A stretch of DNA of 64,000 nucleotides from Bradyrhizobium sp. 190. GTDB taxonomy: Bacteria; Pseudomonadota; Alphaproteobacteria; Rhizobiales; Xanthobacteraceae. Shown piece by piece: positions 34,467 to 43,161 of the stretch; the stretch's first letter is position 1; every line of letters begins with the position of its first letter. The stretch spans positions 1 to 64,000 of the forward strand of contig NZ_JADPJL010000082.1 in the NCBI RefSeq assembly GCF_023073415.1, read 5' to 3'. A model generated the notes under the pieces. That model saw nothing but the letters and a program-made list of their open reading frames with translations. It made no database searches and was not told the origin of the DNA. Made by a program: the position numbers and the translations under genes.

Positions 34467-34750
34467 GCCCACGCACCTGCGGCAGGTTCAGCACGGTGAC
34501 AAAGAATTTGGCCGCAATGTCGCCGTCGAGCAGCCGATCCCGGTTCTTGCAAAACACAGTCGCATCCCACGCTGGATCGTTTATCGACCGACCGACGAAC
34601 CAGCGGAACAACAGATTGTAGTCGAGCTGCTCCCGTTCCGAGCGCACCGTTTGGAACGCCTGCAGCGGCTGCGCCCGCAGCAGCCGCTCCGGCGGATCGA
34701 GGTGCCGCCCATGGCGGGCGTAAAGCCCGGCAACGTCGCGCGACCCGCGA
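34467..34750 (-). mobile_element. IS5-type transposase fragment
   Basis: The minus strand encodes LYARHGRHLDPPERLLRAQP, LQAFQTVRSEREQLDYNLLF, RWFVGRSINDPAWDATVFCK and NRDRLLDGDIAAKFFVTVLN, the N-terminal region of IS5-family transposases. The first 50 or so residues and the catalytic part are missing, and a short QLM-type segment after RSER is lost. It is a dead insertion remnant lying across the broken recombinase start. Confidence 0.7.
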
Positions 34751-35120
34751 CGGTATAGCGGTCCGACTGGTTTCAATCGCTGCGCGTTCGGCGAGATGGA
34801 TATGACGTTGAACTTCACGATCAATCTCGCCTTAACGGCGGCCCTACCTGGACGTTGACGACGAGTCCACATCCACCCACCAGATCTCTCCTGACCTGGC
34901 ATCGGCTTGCGTCAGCATACCGTCAAGGACTGTGCCGCTAGTGTCGAGGAGTGACGGAACGCTGGCCCGTGGCCCAATCCTGGAGACGACGAACGATCGG
35001 CTGCTTTCATCGCGCAAAGGTTGTTTGGGCAAATTAAGGCCAAGTTCCTCGGATTGGCTCTGCAGAGAAGGAGCGGCGCTTGTGCGCCATTATTCGCGGG
35101 AAACCGTAAGGAGCTTGTCG

Positions 35121-36835
35121 ATGACTCGCGTTGCGCTCTATGCTCGTTATTCGTCTGACAATCAGCGTGATGCGTCGATCGAGGACCAGTTCCGGATCTG
35201 CCGCGAGTACGCCAAGCGCGAGAAGTGGAAAATCGTCAGCTCTTATAAGGATGCGGGCATCTCTGGCGCCAGTGTGATCCTCCGGCCTGGCATTCAGCGC
35301 TTGTTGCAGGATGCTCAATGCGGCGCGTTCGACATTGTTTTGGCTGAGGCATTAGATCGTATCAGTCGAGATCAGGCCGACGTGGCCACGCTATTCAAGC
35401 AATTGCGTTTCGTGGGCGTGCCAATCCTCACGTTGGCGGAAGGCGAGATCAGTGAGCTTCACGTCGGACTTAAGGGTACGATGAACGCGCTGTTTCTAAA
35501 GGACCTTGCGGCCAAGACGCACCGAGGTCTGCGGGGGCGCGTGGAGGACGGCAAGTCCGGTGGCGGACTCTGCTTCGGCTATCGCGTCATCAAGAAAGTA
35601 GATGAACGTGGGAACCCAATCCGGGGCTATCGTGAGATTGATCCAGCCCAAACCAACGTCATCGGTCGCATTTTTCGCGATTTCGCGAAGGGCATCAGTC
35701 CGCGCACTATTGCAAAGACACTCAATGATGAGGGCGTCGCCGGCCCGGAAGGGAAGCTATGGAACGACACGACTATCCGAGGGCACGTTAAGCGCGGGAC
35801 CGGCATTATCAACAATGAGTTGTACATCGGTCGCCTAATCTGGAACAGACAGCGCTATGTAAAAGATCCATCGACGGGGCGGCGGGTGTCGCGCCTCAAC
35901 CCAGAGTCAGAGTGGATCGTCACCGACGTTCCGGAGCTGCGCATTCTCGATGACGCGCTCTGGCAGGCCGCGAAAACTCGTCAAGGCGAAATTGCTGACA
36001 AATATGTCAACGTGACCGAAGCTATTCGCGAACACCACGCCAAAAATCGGCTGAACAGCGCGCGTCGCCCCAGGTCGCTCCTATCGGGATTGATCTTCTG
36101 CGGCTGCTGTAGCGGGCCCTATTCGCTGCGAGGTGCGGATCGCTTCGTTTGTTCTGCGCACGTTACCAACGGCTCTTGCTCGAACGGCCGAACCATTCCG
36201 CGCGAAGAACTCGAACGGCGCGTCCTGGCCGGATTGAAGGACCGGATGATGGCGCCGGTGGTGGTTTCCGAAGCGATGCGCGCCTATGCAGAGGAGACGA
36301 ACCGGCTCAATCGCGAACGGCGTTCGAATGGTGAAACTTGGCGGTCGGAACTGGCCAAGGTGGAGAAGCAAATCAAGGTATTATTGAGGCCATCAAAGAG
36401 GGCATGTTCCAGCCATCCATGAAGGCGGCGATGGATGGGCTCGAAAGTCGCAAGGCAGAACTGGTCACCCTTCTGAGCGAAAGCCCATCGGATGTGCCGG
36501 ATATCCTGCCGACCACCTCAAACATTTACGCTAAGAAGGTCGAACGTCTCACAGAGGCACTGAACCAGCCGGACGACCGGGCGGAGGCCACAGAAGCTCT
36601 GCGCCATCTAATCGAACGAATAGTTCTGGCACCTGGTCCCAGTCGCGGCGAAATGAATGCGACCCTCTATGGCGAATTGGGCACGATCTTGAGCTGGATG
36701 ACCCGCCAAGACCGTGAAAAGTCTATAAAGTCTATAAAGACGAAAACTCCCGCAGTGGCGACTGCGGGAGTGTCGGTATCGGTGGTTGCGGGGACCTGCA
36801 ACCATCTCAAATTGCTTTTTCAGGCAGCGGGTTAG
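35121..36835 (+). CDS. Large serine recombinase/resolvase (one apparent frameshift)
   Basis: Site-specific recombinase of about 570 residues. The catalytic domain starts YARYSSDNQRDASIEDQ (Ser11 nucleophile), with LAEALDRISRDQADVATLFK and GLKGTMNALFLKDLAAKTHR. The large recombinase domain follows (GKSGGGLCFGYRV, NELYIGRLIWNRQRY), then a zinc ribbon (LIFCGCCSGPYSLRGADRFV) and a coiled coil. The frame breaks near 36378; one added G (AAGGGTATT) joins QIK to GIIEAIKEGMFQPSMKAAMD and the normal end. I take the protein as intact and the break as a probable sequence error. It likely drives integration or excision of the element. Confidence 0.9.
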
Positions 36836-37362
36836 CGCGCAATGTCAGGCGCGCGCAGTTGGGAGGCTGGCAGTCCTTACGGAAGTTCGCGTGGCCAACG
36901 ATTTCAAGGTGTTATTGAGGGGCAGAATGTGCCTCATTGATCTTCATGATGTTTCAGCATGATCCCCCAAATTACATTGCCGAAGACCGTGCGGGTCAGC
37001 GGACTAGGCGGAGGATCGGGCATCACTCTCATCAGCATTTTCGCGGCTGGTCCAGGGCGTCGAGATTCGGCCCAAGCTACCCCCTCCGGACGTTCCGGGG
37101 GCTCCCGACCTTCGCTGATCGTCGCGTTCTAAGACAGATCCTGCGTGCCGAACGCTGTGAGCATCTTCTAAGTTATTGATTTTCTTATTGCTCTGATGAA
37201 CATTTCCGTCTTGTTTTGTTCACGGAACTGGTAGCGCAGGTGACGCGCGGCTCCTTGCAGAGCGTTGCTCTACGACAACTCCAGGCGACCAACCGTTCCC
37301 CCAACGAAGCCCCATCATCGTTAAGAATGACGCGGAGCTCCGACGATGGGTAGTCGGTCCGC
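36836..37362. other. Gene-free stretch at the right side of the element
   Basis: No supported reading frame. A perfect ten-base hairpin CTCCCGCAGT-GGCG-ACTGCGGGAG lies just before it at about 36744-36767, inside the recombinase 3' end; read on the minus strand it is followed by TTTTC. Confidence 0.45.
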
Positions 37363-38514
37363 TCACAATTCAACCGGCATCCAGACTCCTCCGGCTGCGC
37401 TCGAGCGTAGGACGGTGTCCACCATCGCAACACCGGCAAAGCCATCCTCAATCGTTGGAAAGGTCAGCGCCGGATCGGCAAGGGAAGCGGTACGACTGGC
37501 CACAATAGCTGTGGCCACTTCGGCATAGATCGTCGCGAACGCTTCCAGATATCCCTCAGGGTGGCCGGCTGGAAGACGATTGACGCGCTGACCGGCGGCG
37601 TTCATGGACGTTGTGCCGCGGCGGATCGACCGTGGTGCTTCACCGAGCGGCGACCAGACGAGAAGGTTCGGTTCTTCCTGTCGCCAATCCAGACCGCCTT
37701 TCTCGCCGAAGATCCGTAACCGCAACCCGTTATCGTTTCCGGGCGCAACCTGGCTCGCCCACAACGCCCCCCGCGCCCCGTTCCCGTAACGCAGCAGAAT
37801 TTGCACGTTGTCATCGACACGGCGGCCCGGCACGAAGATGGTCGTCTCGGCCAAAATCTGCTCAGGCATCATCCCGGTGACAAAGTGGGCCAACTGGTAT
37901 GCATGGGTACCGATGTCGCCGACGCAGCCGCCGGCGCCCGAGCGCGCCGGATCGGTACGCCAGTCGGCCTGCTTCTGGCCGGTGGCCTCAAGCGGATCGG
38001 CCAACCAATCCTGCGGATATTCGACCTGCACGATCCGGATCGCGCCGAGTTCGGCGCCCTGAACCATAGAGCGTGCATGGCGGACAAGCGGATAACCCGA
38101 ATAATTATAGGTGACGGCAAATATCAGTCCGCTCGTGCGTGCCTTGTCGCGCAAGCGGCGCGCTTCCTCGAGGGTTGTGGTCAACGGTTTGTCGCAGATG
38201 ATGTGAATACCCGCATCCAGGAAGGCGTCGGCGACTGGTGCGTGCATATGGTTTGGAGTGACGATCGCAACCGCTTCGATACCGTCGGTTCGCGCGGCCT
38301 CGGCCTGCGCCATGGTCCGAAAGTCAGGATAGGATCGATCGGACCCAAGGCCGATCGCCGCCGCCGATCGGATTGCCTTGTCGGGCGAGGCCGAAAGCGC
38401 GCCGGCGACGAGTTCGTACCGATCGTCCAGGCGCGCGGCGATACGGTGGACGGCGCCGATGAAGGCGCCTTCCCCACCGCCTATCATTCCAAGTCGAATG
38501 CGTGGCGCAGCCAT
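37363..38514 (-). CDS. Gfo/Idh/MocA-family oxidoreductase
   Basis: A 383-residue NAD(P)-dependent sugar or cyclitol dehydrogenase. The N-terminal Rossmann fold starts RLGMIGGGEGAFIGAVHRIA. The family lysine lies in HIICDKPLTTTLEEA. The C-terminal substrate domain has GGCVGDIGTHAYQLAHF with the conserved aspartate and histidine. Thirty-one bases upstream on the same strand lies a sugar-phosphate isomerase-like gene, a common pairing in inositol or sugar-derivative pathways. Start ATG 38514 fits the fold; a longer start is unlikely. The exact substrate is unknown. Confidence 0.9.
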   Translation of the reverse strand: MAAPRIRLGMIGGGEGAFIGAVHRIAARLDDRYELVAGALSASPDKAIRSAAAIGLGSDRSYPDFRTMAQAEAARTDGIEAVAIVTPNHMHAPVADAFLDAGIHIICDKPLTTTLEEARRLRDKARTSGLIFAVTYNYSGYPLVRHARSMVQGAELGAIRIVQVEYPQDWLADPLEATGQKQADWRTDPARSGAGGCVGDIGTHAYQLAHFVTGMMPEQILAETTIFVPGRRVDDNVQILLRYGNGARGALWASQVAPGNDNGLRLRIFGEKGGLDWRQEEPNLLVWSPLGEAPRSIRRGTTSMNAAGQRVNRLPAGHPEGYLEAFATIYAEVATAIVASRTASLADPALTFPTIEDGFAGVAMVDTVLRSSAAGGVWMPVEL

Positions 38515-38545
38515 GTCGCGCGCTCCTGTCGATTCATTCCGACGC

Positions 38546-39619
38546 TCAACTGAGGCCCAATGACCGTCGGATCTGCGCATCGTCGCTGGTGCCGCCGGCG
38601 AAGTCGTCGAAAGCTCGCTCGGTGACGCGGATGATGTGGTCGCGGATAAAGGCGGCGCCTTCGCGCGCGCCGTCCTCCGCGTTCTTCAAACAGCATTCCC
38701 ACTCGAGCACCGCCCAGCGGTCGAATCCGATGGCGGCCAGCCGCGAGAAGATCGCCTTGAAGTCGACCTGTCCGTCGCCGAGCGAGCGAAAGCGGCCGGC
38801 GCGATTGATCCAGGGCTGGAAGCCCGAATAGACGCCCTGCCGCCCGGTCGGATTGAACTCCGCGTCCTTCACGTGGAAGGCGCGGATGCGCTCGGCGTAG
38901 ATGTCGATGAAGGCCAGATAGTCCAGTTGCTGCAGGACGAAATGGGACGGATCGTAGTTGATCGCGCAGCGCGGGTGATTGCCGGTGCGCTCGTAGAACA
39001 TCTCGAAGGTAATGCCGTCGCAGACGTCCTCGCCGGGATGGATCTCGTAGCAGAGGTCGACGCCCGCTTCCTCATAGGCATCGAGGATCGGACGCCAGCG
39101 GCGCGCGAGTTCGTCGAACGCCGTCTCGATCAGGCCCGGCGGCCGCTGCGGCCAGGGATAAAGGAACGGCCAGGCCAGCGCGCCGGTGAAACTCACGCTG
39201 CCGGTAAGGCCAAGACGGCGGGACGCCTGCGCGGCCTTCATCATTTGATCTACCGCCCAGATCTGACGTTCGTTCGGCCTGCCCCTGACTGCCGGCGGTG
39301 CAAAAGCGTCGAAGGCTTCGTTGTAGGCCGGGTGAACCGCGACGAGCTGTCCCTGCAGGTGGGTGGACAATTCGGTGATCACCAGACCATGGCTCGCAGC
39401 CACGCCGGCAATTTCATCGCAATAAGTCTGAGAGGCTGCGGCCTTGTCGAGATCGATCAGGCGAGGATGGGAGGTCGGGACCTGAACGCCCTTGTAACCG
39501 AGTCCTGCCGCCCAACCGCAGATGGCATCGAAGCTGTTAAATGGCTGCGCATCGCCGATGAACTGCGCCAGAAAAATGGCGGGTCCCTTCATGGTGGCCG
39601 GTCGGATCGCCGCTGACAT
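38546..39619 (-). CDS. TIM-barrel sugar-phosphate isomerase/epimerase
   Basis: A 357-residue xylose-isomerase-like TIM-barrel protein. Visible landmarks are LGYKGVQVPTSHPRLIDLDK, VITELSTHLQGQLVAVHPAY, metal-binding glutamate in LCYEIHPGEDVCDG, INYDPSHFVLQQLDY with Asp and His, AFHVKDAEFNP and WAVLEWECCLKN with the last glutamate. It should bind one divalent metal and act on a keto sugar or inositol derivative. First gene of a two-gene unit with the Gfo/Idh oxidoreductase. ATG 39619 follows a GGAGGAAATG ribosome site. Confidence 0.9.
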   Translation of the reverse strand: MSAAIRPATMKGPAIFLAQFIGDAQPFNSFDAICGWAAGLGYKGVQVPTSHPRLIDLDKAAASQTYCDEIAGVAASHGLVITELSTHLQGQLVAVHPAYNEAFDAFAPPAVRGRPNERQIWAVDQMMKAAQASRRLGLTGSVSFTGALAWPFLYPWPQRPPGLIETAFDELARRWRPILDAYEEAGVDLCYEIHPGEDVCDGITFEMFYERTGNHPRCAINYDPSHFVLQQLDYLAFIDIYAERIRAFHVKDAEFNPTGRQGVYSGFQPWINRAGRFRSLGDGQVDFKAIFSRLAAIGFDRWAVLEWECCLKNAEDGAREGAAFIRDHIIRVTERAFDDFAGGTSDDAQIRRSLGLS

Positions 39620-40600
39620 TCATTTCCTCCGGTTCAGGCCGCCGCGCTACGCCACTAGGACGCCGCCTCGGATTTCGGTACACCCGTGCGGCCGGTCGAT
39701 CCTCATCCACAAGCATTGTCCGGTCAATCTCCGTCGGTCTTCTTCACTGGAGCGAATGTCGAGTGCCTTGACGTCATCAAAGATTTGCTCGGCAGACACT
39801 GCGCCGGCGGCGATGGTGGACACCCGAGAAGCGGGGCACGTCGATCAGCAGGTTCAGCCTTCGACCGTAGTGAATACCGCTTTGATCAAGTCATCCCGCC
39901 TGGATCGGCCGCACCACGCGTCATGAAAGCTTGTACCTGTGCCACCCGAGCTGGACTCGGCGTACCCAGGACTTGCAGCTATAAGCACGTGACTTTTAAA
40001 CATGGGGTCGAGGGTTCGAGTCCCTCCGCGCTTACCAACAAAAACCATTACGGCACAGGTACTTCTTGCATTTCGGACGTTCTAATTCCATTCGACAGAA
40101 ATCATCAAAAATCGGTTTTACGTCCATTTTTACGTCCAAAGTAGAACGCTAGGAAATAGCGAGCCCGGTTGACCGATCCTACAGCCAGGGCCAGGCTGCC
40201 GGCCCATGCAGCGCGCGACCACGACGGTGATGATGCTTCCGGTTTCGTCCGGCCCCAGCGGGGTCCCGCGCGTCCGGATTTCGCTGCCGCTGGTCGAGCC
40301 GCTGCTCGATAATGCGCGCTATTACCTGCCCGATGATTTGCCGCCAGCCGCCGGCCAGGACCTTCGCGGGTTAAGCCGGCCACGGGTCGACAAGATCCGG
40401 CTGGGCGATCCCAGAACGGCGCTGTGGCGCGCGCTGGACGTCCCATGACCGGGCGCGAGCGGTCCGCCGGCTCCAGCCGCGCGACGAGGCCGAGCCGGTC
40501 AAACCGGCGCGGGCGAGCGACCAGCTTGACCAGCAGCGCGACCTGGCCGCGCCAGTTGCCTCGGCCTGTAGCGATCGGCTCCCGGCCTCACCCGCCGCCG
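39620..40600. other. Gene-poor stretch around the tRNA fragment
   Basis: No confident gene. The minus strand near 39700-39850 has pieces of protein-like sequence (AEQIFDDVKALDIRS) that suggest a decayed gene of unknown kind. After the tRNA fragment the plus strand has TTTTACGTCC-ATT-TTTACGTCC (about 40118-40139), a tandem ten-base repeat. At 40206-40448 there is an 80-codon frame with no recognisable family. Confidence 0.4.
39977..40037 (+). tRNA. tRNA-Lys(TTT) 3' fragment, probable attachment-site remnant
   Basis: The sequence has AGCACGTGA, anticodon loop CTTTTAA (anticodon TTT at 39995-39997), a perfect T arm GAGGG-TTCGAGT-CCCTC (40010-40026) and the acceptor strand ending GCGCTTACCA (to 40037). 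The 5' acceptor strand that should read AAGCGCG is absent, and the D arm is shortened. One anticodon-stem pair is also lost. It is therefore not a functional tRNA. Such 3' ends are typical integration sites of genomic islands. Confidence 0.6.
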
Positions 40601-40962
40601 TGATCCTGACCGCGCTGATTGCTGGTTCGTCTACTATGGCGACGTTCGGGTCGGCACGATCGCGAGCTGCATCGGCCCGAACGCCGAACCGCAATGGCAA
40701 TGGAGTTGGGGGTTCTATCCAGGCTGCGGCGAGCAATACGGCGGCACGACGGGCACGTTCGATGAGGCCCGCCGCCTTTGCGAAAGCCTGGCAACACTAC
40801 CTGCCGCGCTGCACCGAGGGCGACTTTCAGGCGTGGCGTGATCACCACATGGACAGAAGAAAAATATCGCCGCTTCGATCGCGGGGAGCGGATGCCGCCG
40901 GACTGGCGACAGCATGGCGCCGGATGGTGCCAGCCAGGGAGGCGTAATCGCCGTCAAAAATG
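40601..40962 (+). pseudogene. Conserved hypothetical protein, frameshifted
   Basis: Frame one reads DCWFVYYGDVRVGTIASCIG, NAEPQWQWSWGFYPGCGEQY and GGTTGTFDEAR. A second frame continues AFAKAWQHYLPRCTEGDFQA, and a third ends TWTEEKYRRFDRGERMPPDW. Together they form one continuous protein of a type I know from Rhizobiales mobile regions. One lost base near 40770 and one change near 40848 explain both shifts. Function unknown. Confidence 0.55.
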
Positions 40963-41098
40963 ATGCGCCGATGCATCACTTTACGAAATTCCTGGCGCGA
41001 AGGTTACAAATCGAACCGACACGAATCCGCTCGCCGACGTTCAATTGGGTTTTCATCACCGGATGGCATCCGGCGAAATCATTGATCGAGGATCGGGT

Positions 41099-41302
41099 AT
41101 GAACGACGGGGTCGTGGAGGCAGCGATTGCCGGCGCAACACTCGGCGCCGGCGCCGCAATCTGGCTAATTGCGGGCTACCTAATCCAGCGATTTGCCTTC
41201 CGCAATCCAAGACCGACCTACGCTACCGTCCTTGCGACATCAATGAGCGCTTCGATGCTCCTGTTTTCGCTTGGAGCTTTGCTGGCGTTTCACATCCGAT
41301 AA
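41099..41302 (+). CDS. Small two-helix membrane protein, 67 aa
   Basis: The product starts MNDGVVEAAIAGATLGAGAA, with a first membrane helix (LGAGAAIWLIAGYLIQRF) and a second (MSASMLLFSLGALLAFHIR) joined by a short basic loop. A GAGG site precedes the ATG at 41099. It lies directly upstream of the frameshifted paralogue of 11212-11457. Function unknown. Confidence 0.5.
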   Translation: MNDGVVEAAIAGATLGAGAAIWLIAGYLIQRFAFRNPRPTYATVLATSMSASMLLFSLGALLAFHIR

Positions 41303-41321
41303 GATGATCCGGGTGCGGCTG

Positions 41322-41570
41322 ATGGCCTGGTTCAAACGGTTCGTTGACCCTATCATTTGCCCGACGGGCGCGAGTTGTTGACGCTGCGCGACGCCGCCAA
41401 ATATATCGACGCGCTGCCGAAAACCGAGCACGATGCTGCCGACTGGCAGTCGCGATGGAAACGCTGTTGCTGGTCGCCGAGCGCGATGGGCCGGAAATGC
41501 TGGCGCGGATCGCTGTCATGAAGGCGTTGAACCGCAGAGCGCGACAGCGACACCAGCGCCGCGGCGGAAC
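41322..41570 (+). pseudogene. Frameshifted paralogue of the 11212 gene
   Basis: ATG 41322 opens MAWFKRFVDPI; after one missing T in a T run, PDGRELLTLRDAAKYIDALP and KTEHDAADWQ follow. After one more missing base, METLLLVAERDGPEMLARIA and VMKALNRRARQRH follow. The protein aligns along its length with the 11212-11457 product (LLTLKDAADYITKLP, LLL, MKALNRH). The original C-terminus (HWGKRKLKRDE) is lost. It shows what the full N-terminus of the family looks like. Confidence 0.6.
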
Positions 41571-41612
41571 CAGGTTTTTCGGATCGTTCGCTGATCGCAA
41601 GACGATGGCAAA

Positions 41613-41634
41613 GCGGGCGGCCGAGGCCGCCCAC
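41613..41634 (-). terminator. Hairpin, likely terminator of the gene at 41645-41878
   Basis: GGGCGGCC-GA-GGCCGCCC, extended by GC pairs on both sides. On the minus strand it lies 11 bases after the stop of the neighbouring gene and is followed by GCTTTGCC; the T tract is weak. Confidence 0.45.
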
Positions 41635-41644
41635 CCGCCACATG

Positions 41645-41878
41645 CTATGCAGTTTGTCCAAAACGACGAGCGGCTTCTTCCTTGCTGCCGACGTGAGTAG
41701 CTTCCTTTAGCACCTGATTGACCGCACGCACGTTGATCACGTACGCCGCCGCTATCTCGTGCTGAAACTGACCGGCCCAACGCCGAAGCCAAACGTCCAC
41801 AGCTTCCTCGAATGTGAACTTGGTTTTCCGCGGAATGTTGTCTTGAACGATAGATTTAACCAATGTAGCGTACCTCAT
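41645..41878 (-). CDS. Conserved small helical protein, 77 aa
   Basis: The product reads MRYATLVKSIVQDNIPRKTK, FTFEEAVDVWLRRWAGQFQH and EIAAAYVINVRAVNQVLKEA. The segment QFQHEIAAAY.INVRAVNQVLK looks like a helix-turn-helix in which a short DNA-binding fold recognises phage or plasmid DNA. I associate the family with mobile DNA in Bradyrhizobium, without known function. Start ATG 41878 is the natural one. Confidence 0.6.
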   Translation of the reverse strand: MRYATLVKSIVQDNIPRKTKFTFEEAVDVWLRRWAGQFQHEIAAAYVINVRAVNQVLKEATHVGSKEEAARRFGQTA

Positions 41879-41921
41879 GGTTGGAGGCGCGAAAGCGGCT
41901 CCGGTTGAAAGACCATGAAAG

Positions 41922-41954
41922 CCGGGTCCGCCTGGAAGTGTGACCCGGTTTTTT
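41922..41954 (+). terminator. Rho-independent terminator
   Basis: Stem CCGGGTC / GACCCGG with a 13-base loop, followed by TTTTTT. No intact plus-strand gene ends just before it; it may terminate transcription through the broken gene at 41322-41570. Confidence 0.7.
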
Positions 41955-42024
41955 CATGAGCGGTGCGAAACGACGACCGCCAACGCCAACATAAGTGCTA
42001 TCCGGCACCCATGTATTCGGTGAA

Positions 42025-42246
42025 CTAAACTATCCCCACATTATCGGTATTTCGGGGTATGAACGGCATCACGACATAGAGATCAATCGCCATCAGCTTT
42101 CGTTGTTTGTTGCCGCGAATCAGTGACAACCCTCGATAGCTATTGGACAGGCGGCCGTGTTCACCACGCAATGCAATAGTTGTGCTAAAAGCCTCCTCCT
42201 CGTAAAGATACGGTGCCATTTCGCTCTTGTTGTAGCCGTGCTGCAA
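42025..42246 (-). CDS. Doubtful hypothetical protein, 73 aa
   Basis: The frame starts MQHGYNKSEMAPYLYEEEAF and contains NSYRGLSLIRGNKQRKLMAI then DLYVVMPFIPRNTDNVGIV. Codon use is more A/T-rich than the neighbours, as for recently acquired DNA. No family is recognised, so it may be a fragment. Confidence 0.28.
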   Translation of the reverse strand: MQHGYNKSEMAPYLYEEEAFSTTIALRGEHGRLSNSYRGLSLIRGNKQRKLMAIDLYVVMPFIPRNTDNVGIV

Positions 42247-42326
42247 CGTTTTTCACCGGCGAAACACAGGGATGGATGGTTGGTGACCTTCGCGAATCGT
42301 CGACCTGGAGCCGTCTTTTTTCCGCC

Positions 42327-42490
42327 TCACCCGATCAGCACCACGCCGCCGCCCAGGATACCCGGCTTTGCAGCCAGGCGATTCGCCGCGTCGACGCTAT
42401 CGGTGCACAGATATTCAAAACCGCATGCCACCAGGTGATCGCGCATTGCCGCTTGCGCCTCGTTGAGCCGGCCGCCGCGGCGGCGTTGAC
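42327..42490 (-). pseudogene. Phage-type (VRR-NUC-like) protein fragment
   Basis: The readable part LNEAQAAMRDHLVACGFEYL, then CTDSVDAA and PGILGGG resembles the C-terminal end of small phage VRR-NUC nucleases, which end with a similar helix and RGILRGG. No N-terminal nuclease core is present. The assignment is by memory of the family pattern and is tentative. Confidence 0.35.
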
Positions 42491-42543
42491 CTGCGCCTTC
42501 CCTGCGCCTAGACGTGAAAAACTGTCTAGGACATGATGTCCGT

Positions 42544-42798
42544 ATGGCCATTTCAGAGACAGAGGCTCAATTTAAGCAATTGTTTGCCGACCGAGTAAGA
42601 ACCGCTCGGGCGGCGACTGGTTTGAAGCAATGGCAAGTTGCCGAGTTGCTCGGCATTCCCCAGGACAAATATAAGGAATACGAGGGCCGGAGCCTCCTGC
42701 CGCATTACCTCATTGGGCGTTTTTGCTTGGTGTGCCGTGCTGATCTGGGTTGGCTGATGACCGGAAAGGGTCGAAAGCCCCTCGGAAATTCAGACTGA
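42544..42798 (+). CDS. XRE-like helix-turn-helix regulator
   Basis: An 84-residue protein: MAISETEAQFKQLFADRVRT, then a Cro/C1-type helix-turn-helix (ARAATGLKQWQVAELLGIPQ, DKYKEYEGRSLLPHYLIGRF) and a short tail LGWLMTGKGRKPLGNSD. It has the size and shape of phage or toxin-antitoxin repressors. Start ATG 42544; no clear partner gene is intact beside it. Confidence 0.82.
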   Translation: MAISETEAQFKQLFADRVRTARAATGLKQWQVAELLGIPQDKYKEYEGRSLLPHYLIGRFCLVCRADLGWLMTGKGRKPLGNSD

Positions 42799-42805
42799 TC
42801 ACCGC

Positions 42806-42993
42806 TTATTGCGCCAGCGTGATTTCCGTCAGCTCGTCGATAGGATCGATCTTGCGATCATCGTGCTCGGCGTCGACGGCTCCGCCTTGAGCTGCCGCGC
42901 ACCGCGCTCCCGGCGCAGCTCGGCAAGCGCGGCCTCACAGGCCTTGCAGATACCATGCAAATACCGAGCGCGTTTTTCCGCAGCCGGATCGCC
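42806..42993 (-). pseudogene. Small Cys-X2-Cys protein, frameshifted
   Basis: One frame reads AAEKRARYLHGICKACEAAL, AELRRERGARQLKAE. After a one-base shift near 42885 it continues VDAEHDDRKIDPIDELTEIT and ends LAQ. The IC..C knuckle and charged helices suggest a phage-type zinc protein. No start codon is visible upstream because of a stop, so it is a fragment or carries another error. Confidence 0.35.
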
Positions 42994-43161
42994 CTAGGGT
43001 ATGAAACACCATGCGGGTCGGGTCGCAGGTCCGCTTTGCTGCGAATTTCGGACCTAAGTCGAACATCGAGTGAGGTCCAAAAAGCGCCAGTTTCAGACAT
43101 GGCAAAGACCTGAAGATTTGATAGTGTTTCGCGAATTCCAATATGTCTTTGGGAGAAAACG

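Larger units (their letters stand above)
29418..36838 (+). mobile_element. Integrative/mobilisable element remnant (transfer module and serine recombinase)
   Basis: Between the cut-off oxidoreductase and a gene-free stretch lie a TraD/TraC pair, an oriT-like site, a TraA relaxase-helicase, an AlpA-type regulator and a large serine recombinase. There are no type IV secretion (trb/virB) genes and no replication gene. It could thus be mobilised by a helper but not transfer alone. I cannot define the ends: no flanking repeat was found at 29418, and the right end near 36838 is the last recombinase codon. A fragment of an IS5-type element lies inside. Confidence 0.65.

Noticed and set aside
38636..39616. 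A 326-codon plus-strand frame opposite the TIM-barrel isomerase
   Set aside because: Shadow of the real gene; no protein features, while the minus strand has metal-binding residues of the family.
39854..40048. Minus-strand frame with GGTRTLDP...KSHVL
   Set aside because: This is the antisense of the tRNA-Lys fragment; the same pseudo-protein appears wherever such tRNA sequences are wrongly translated.
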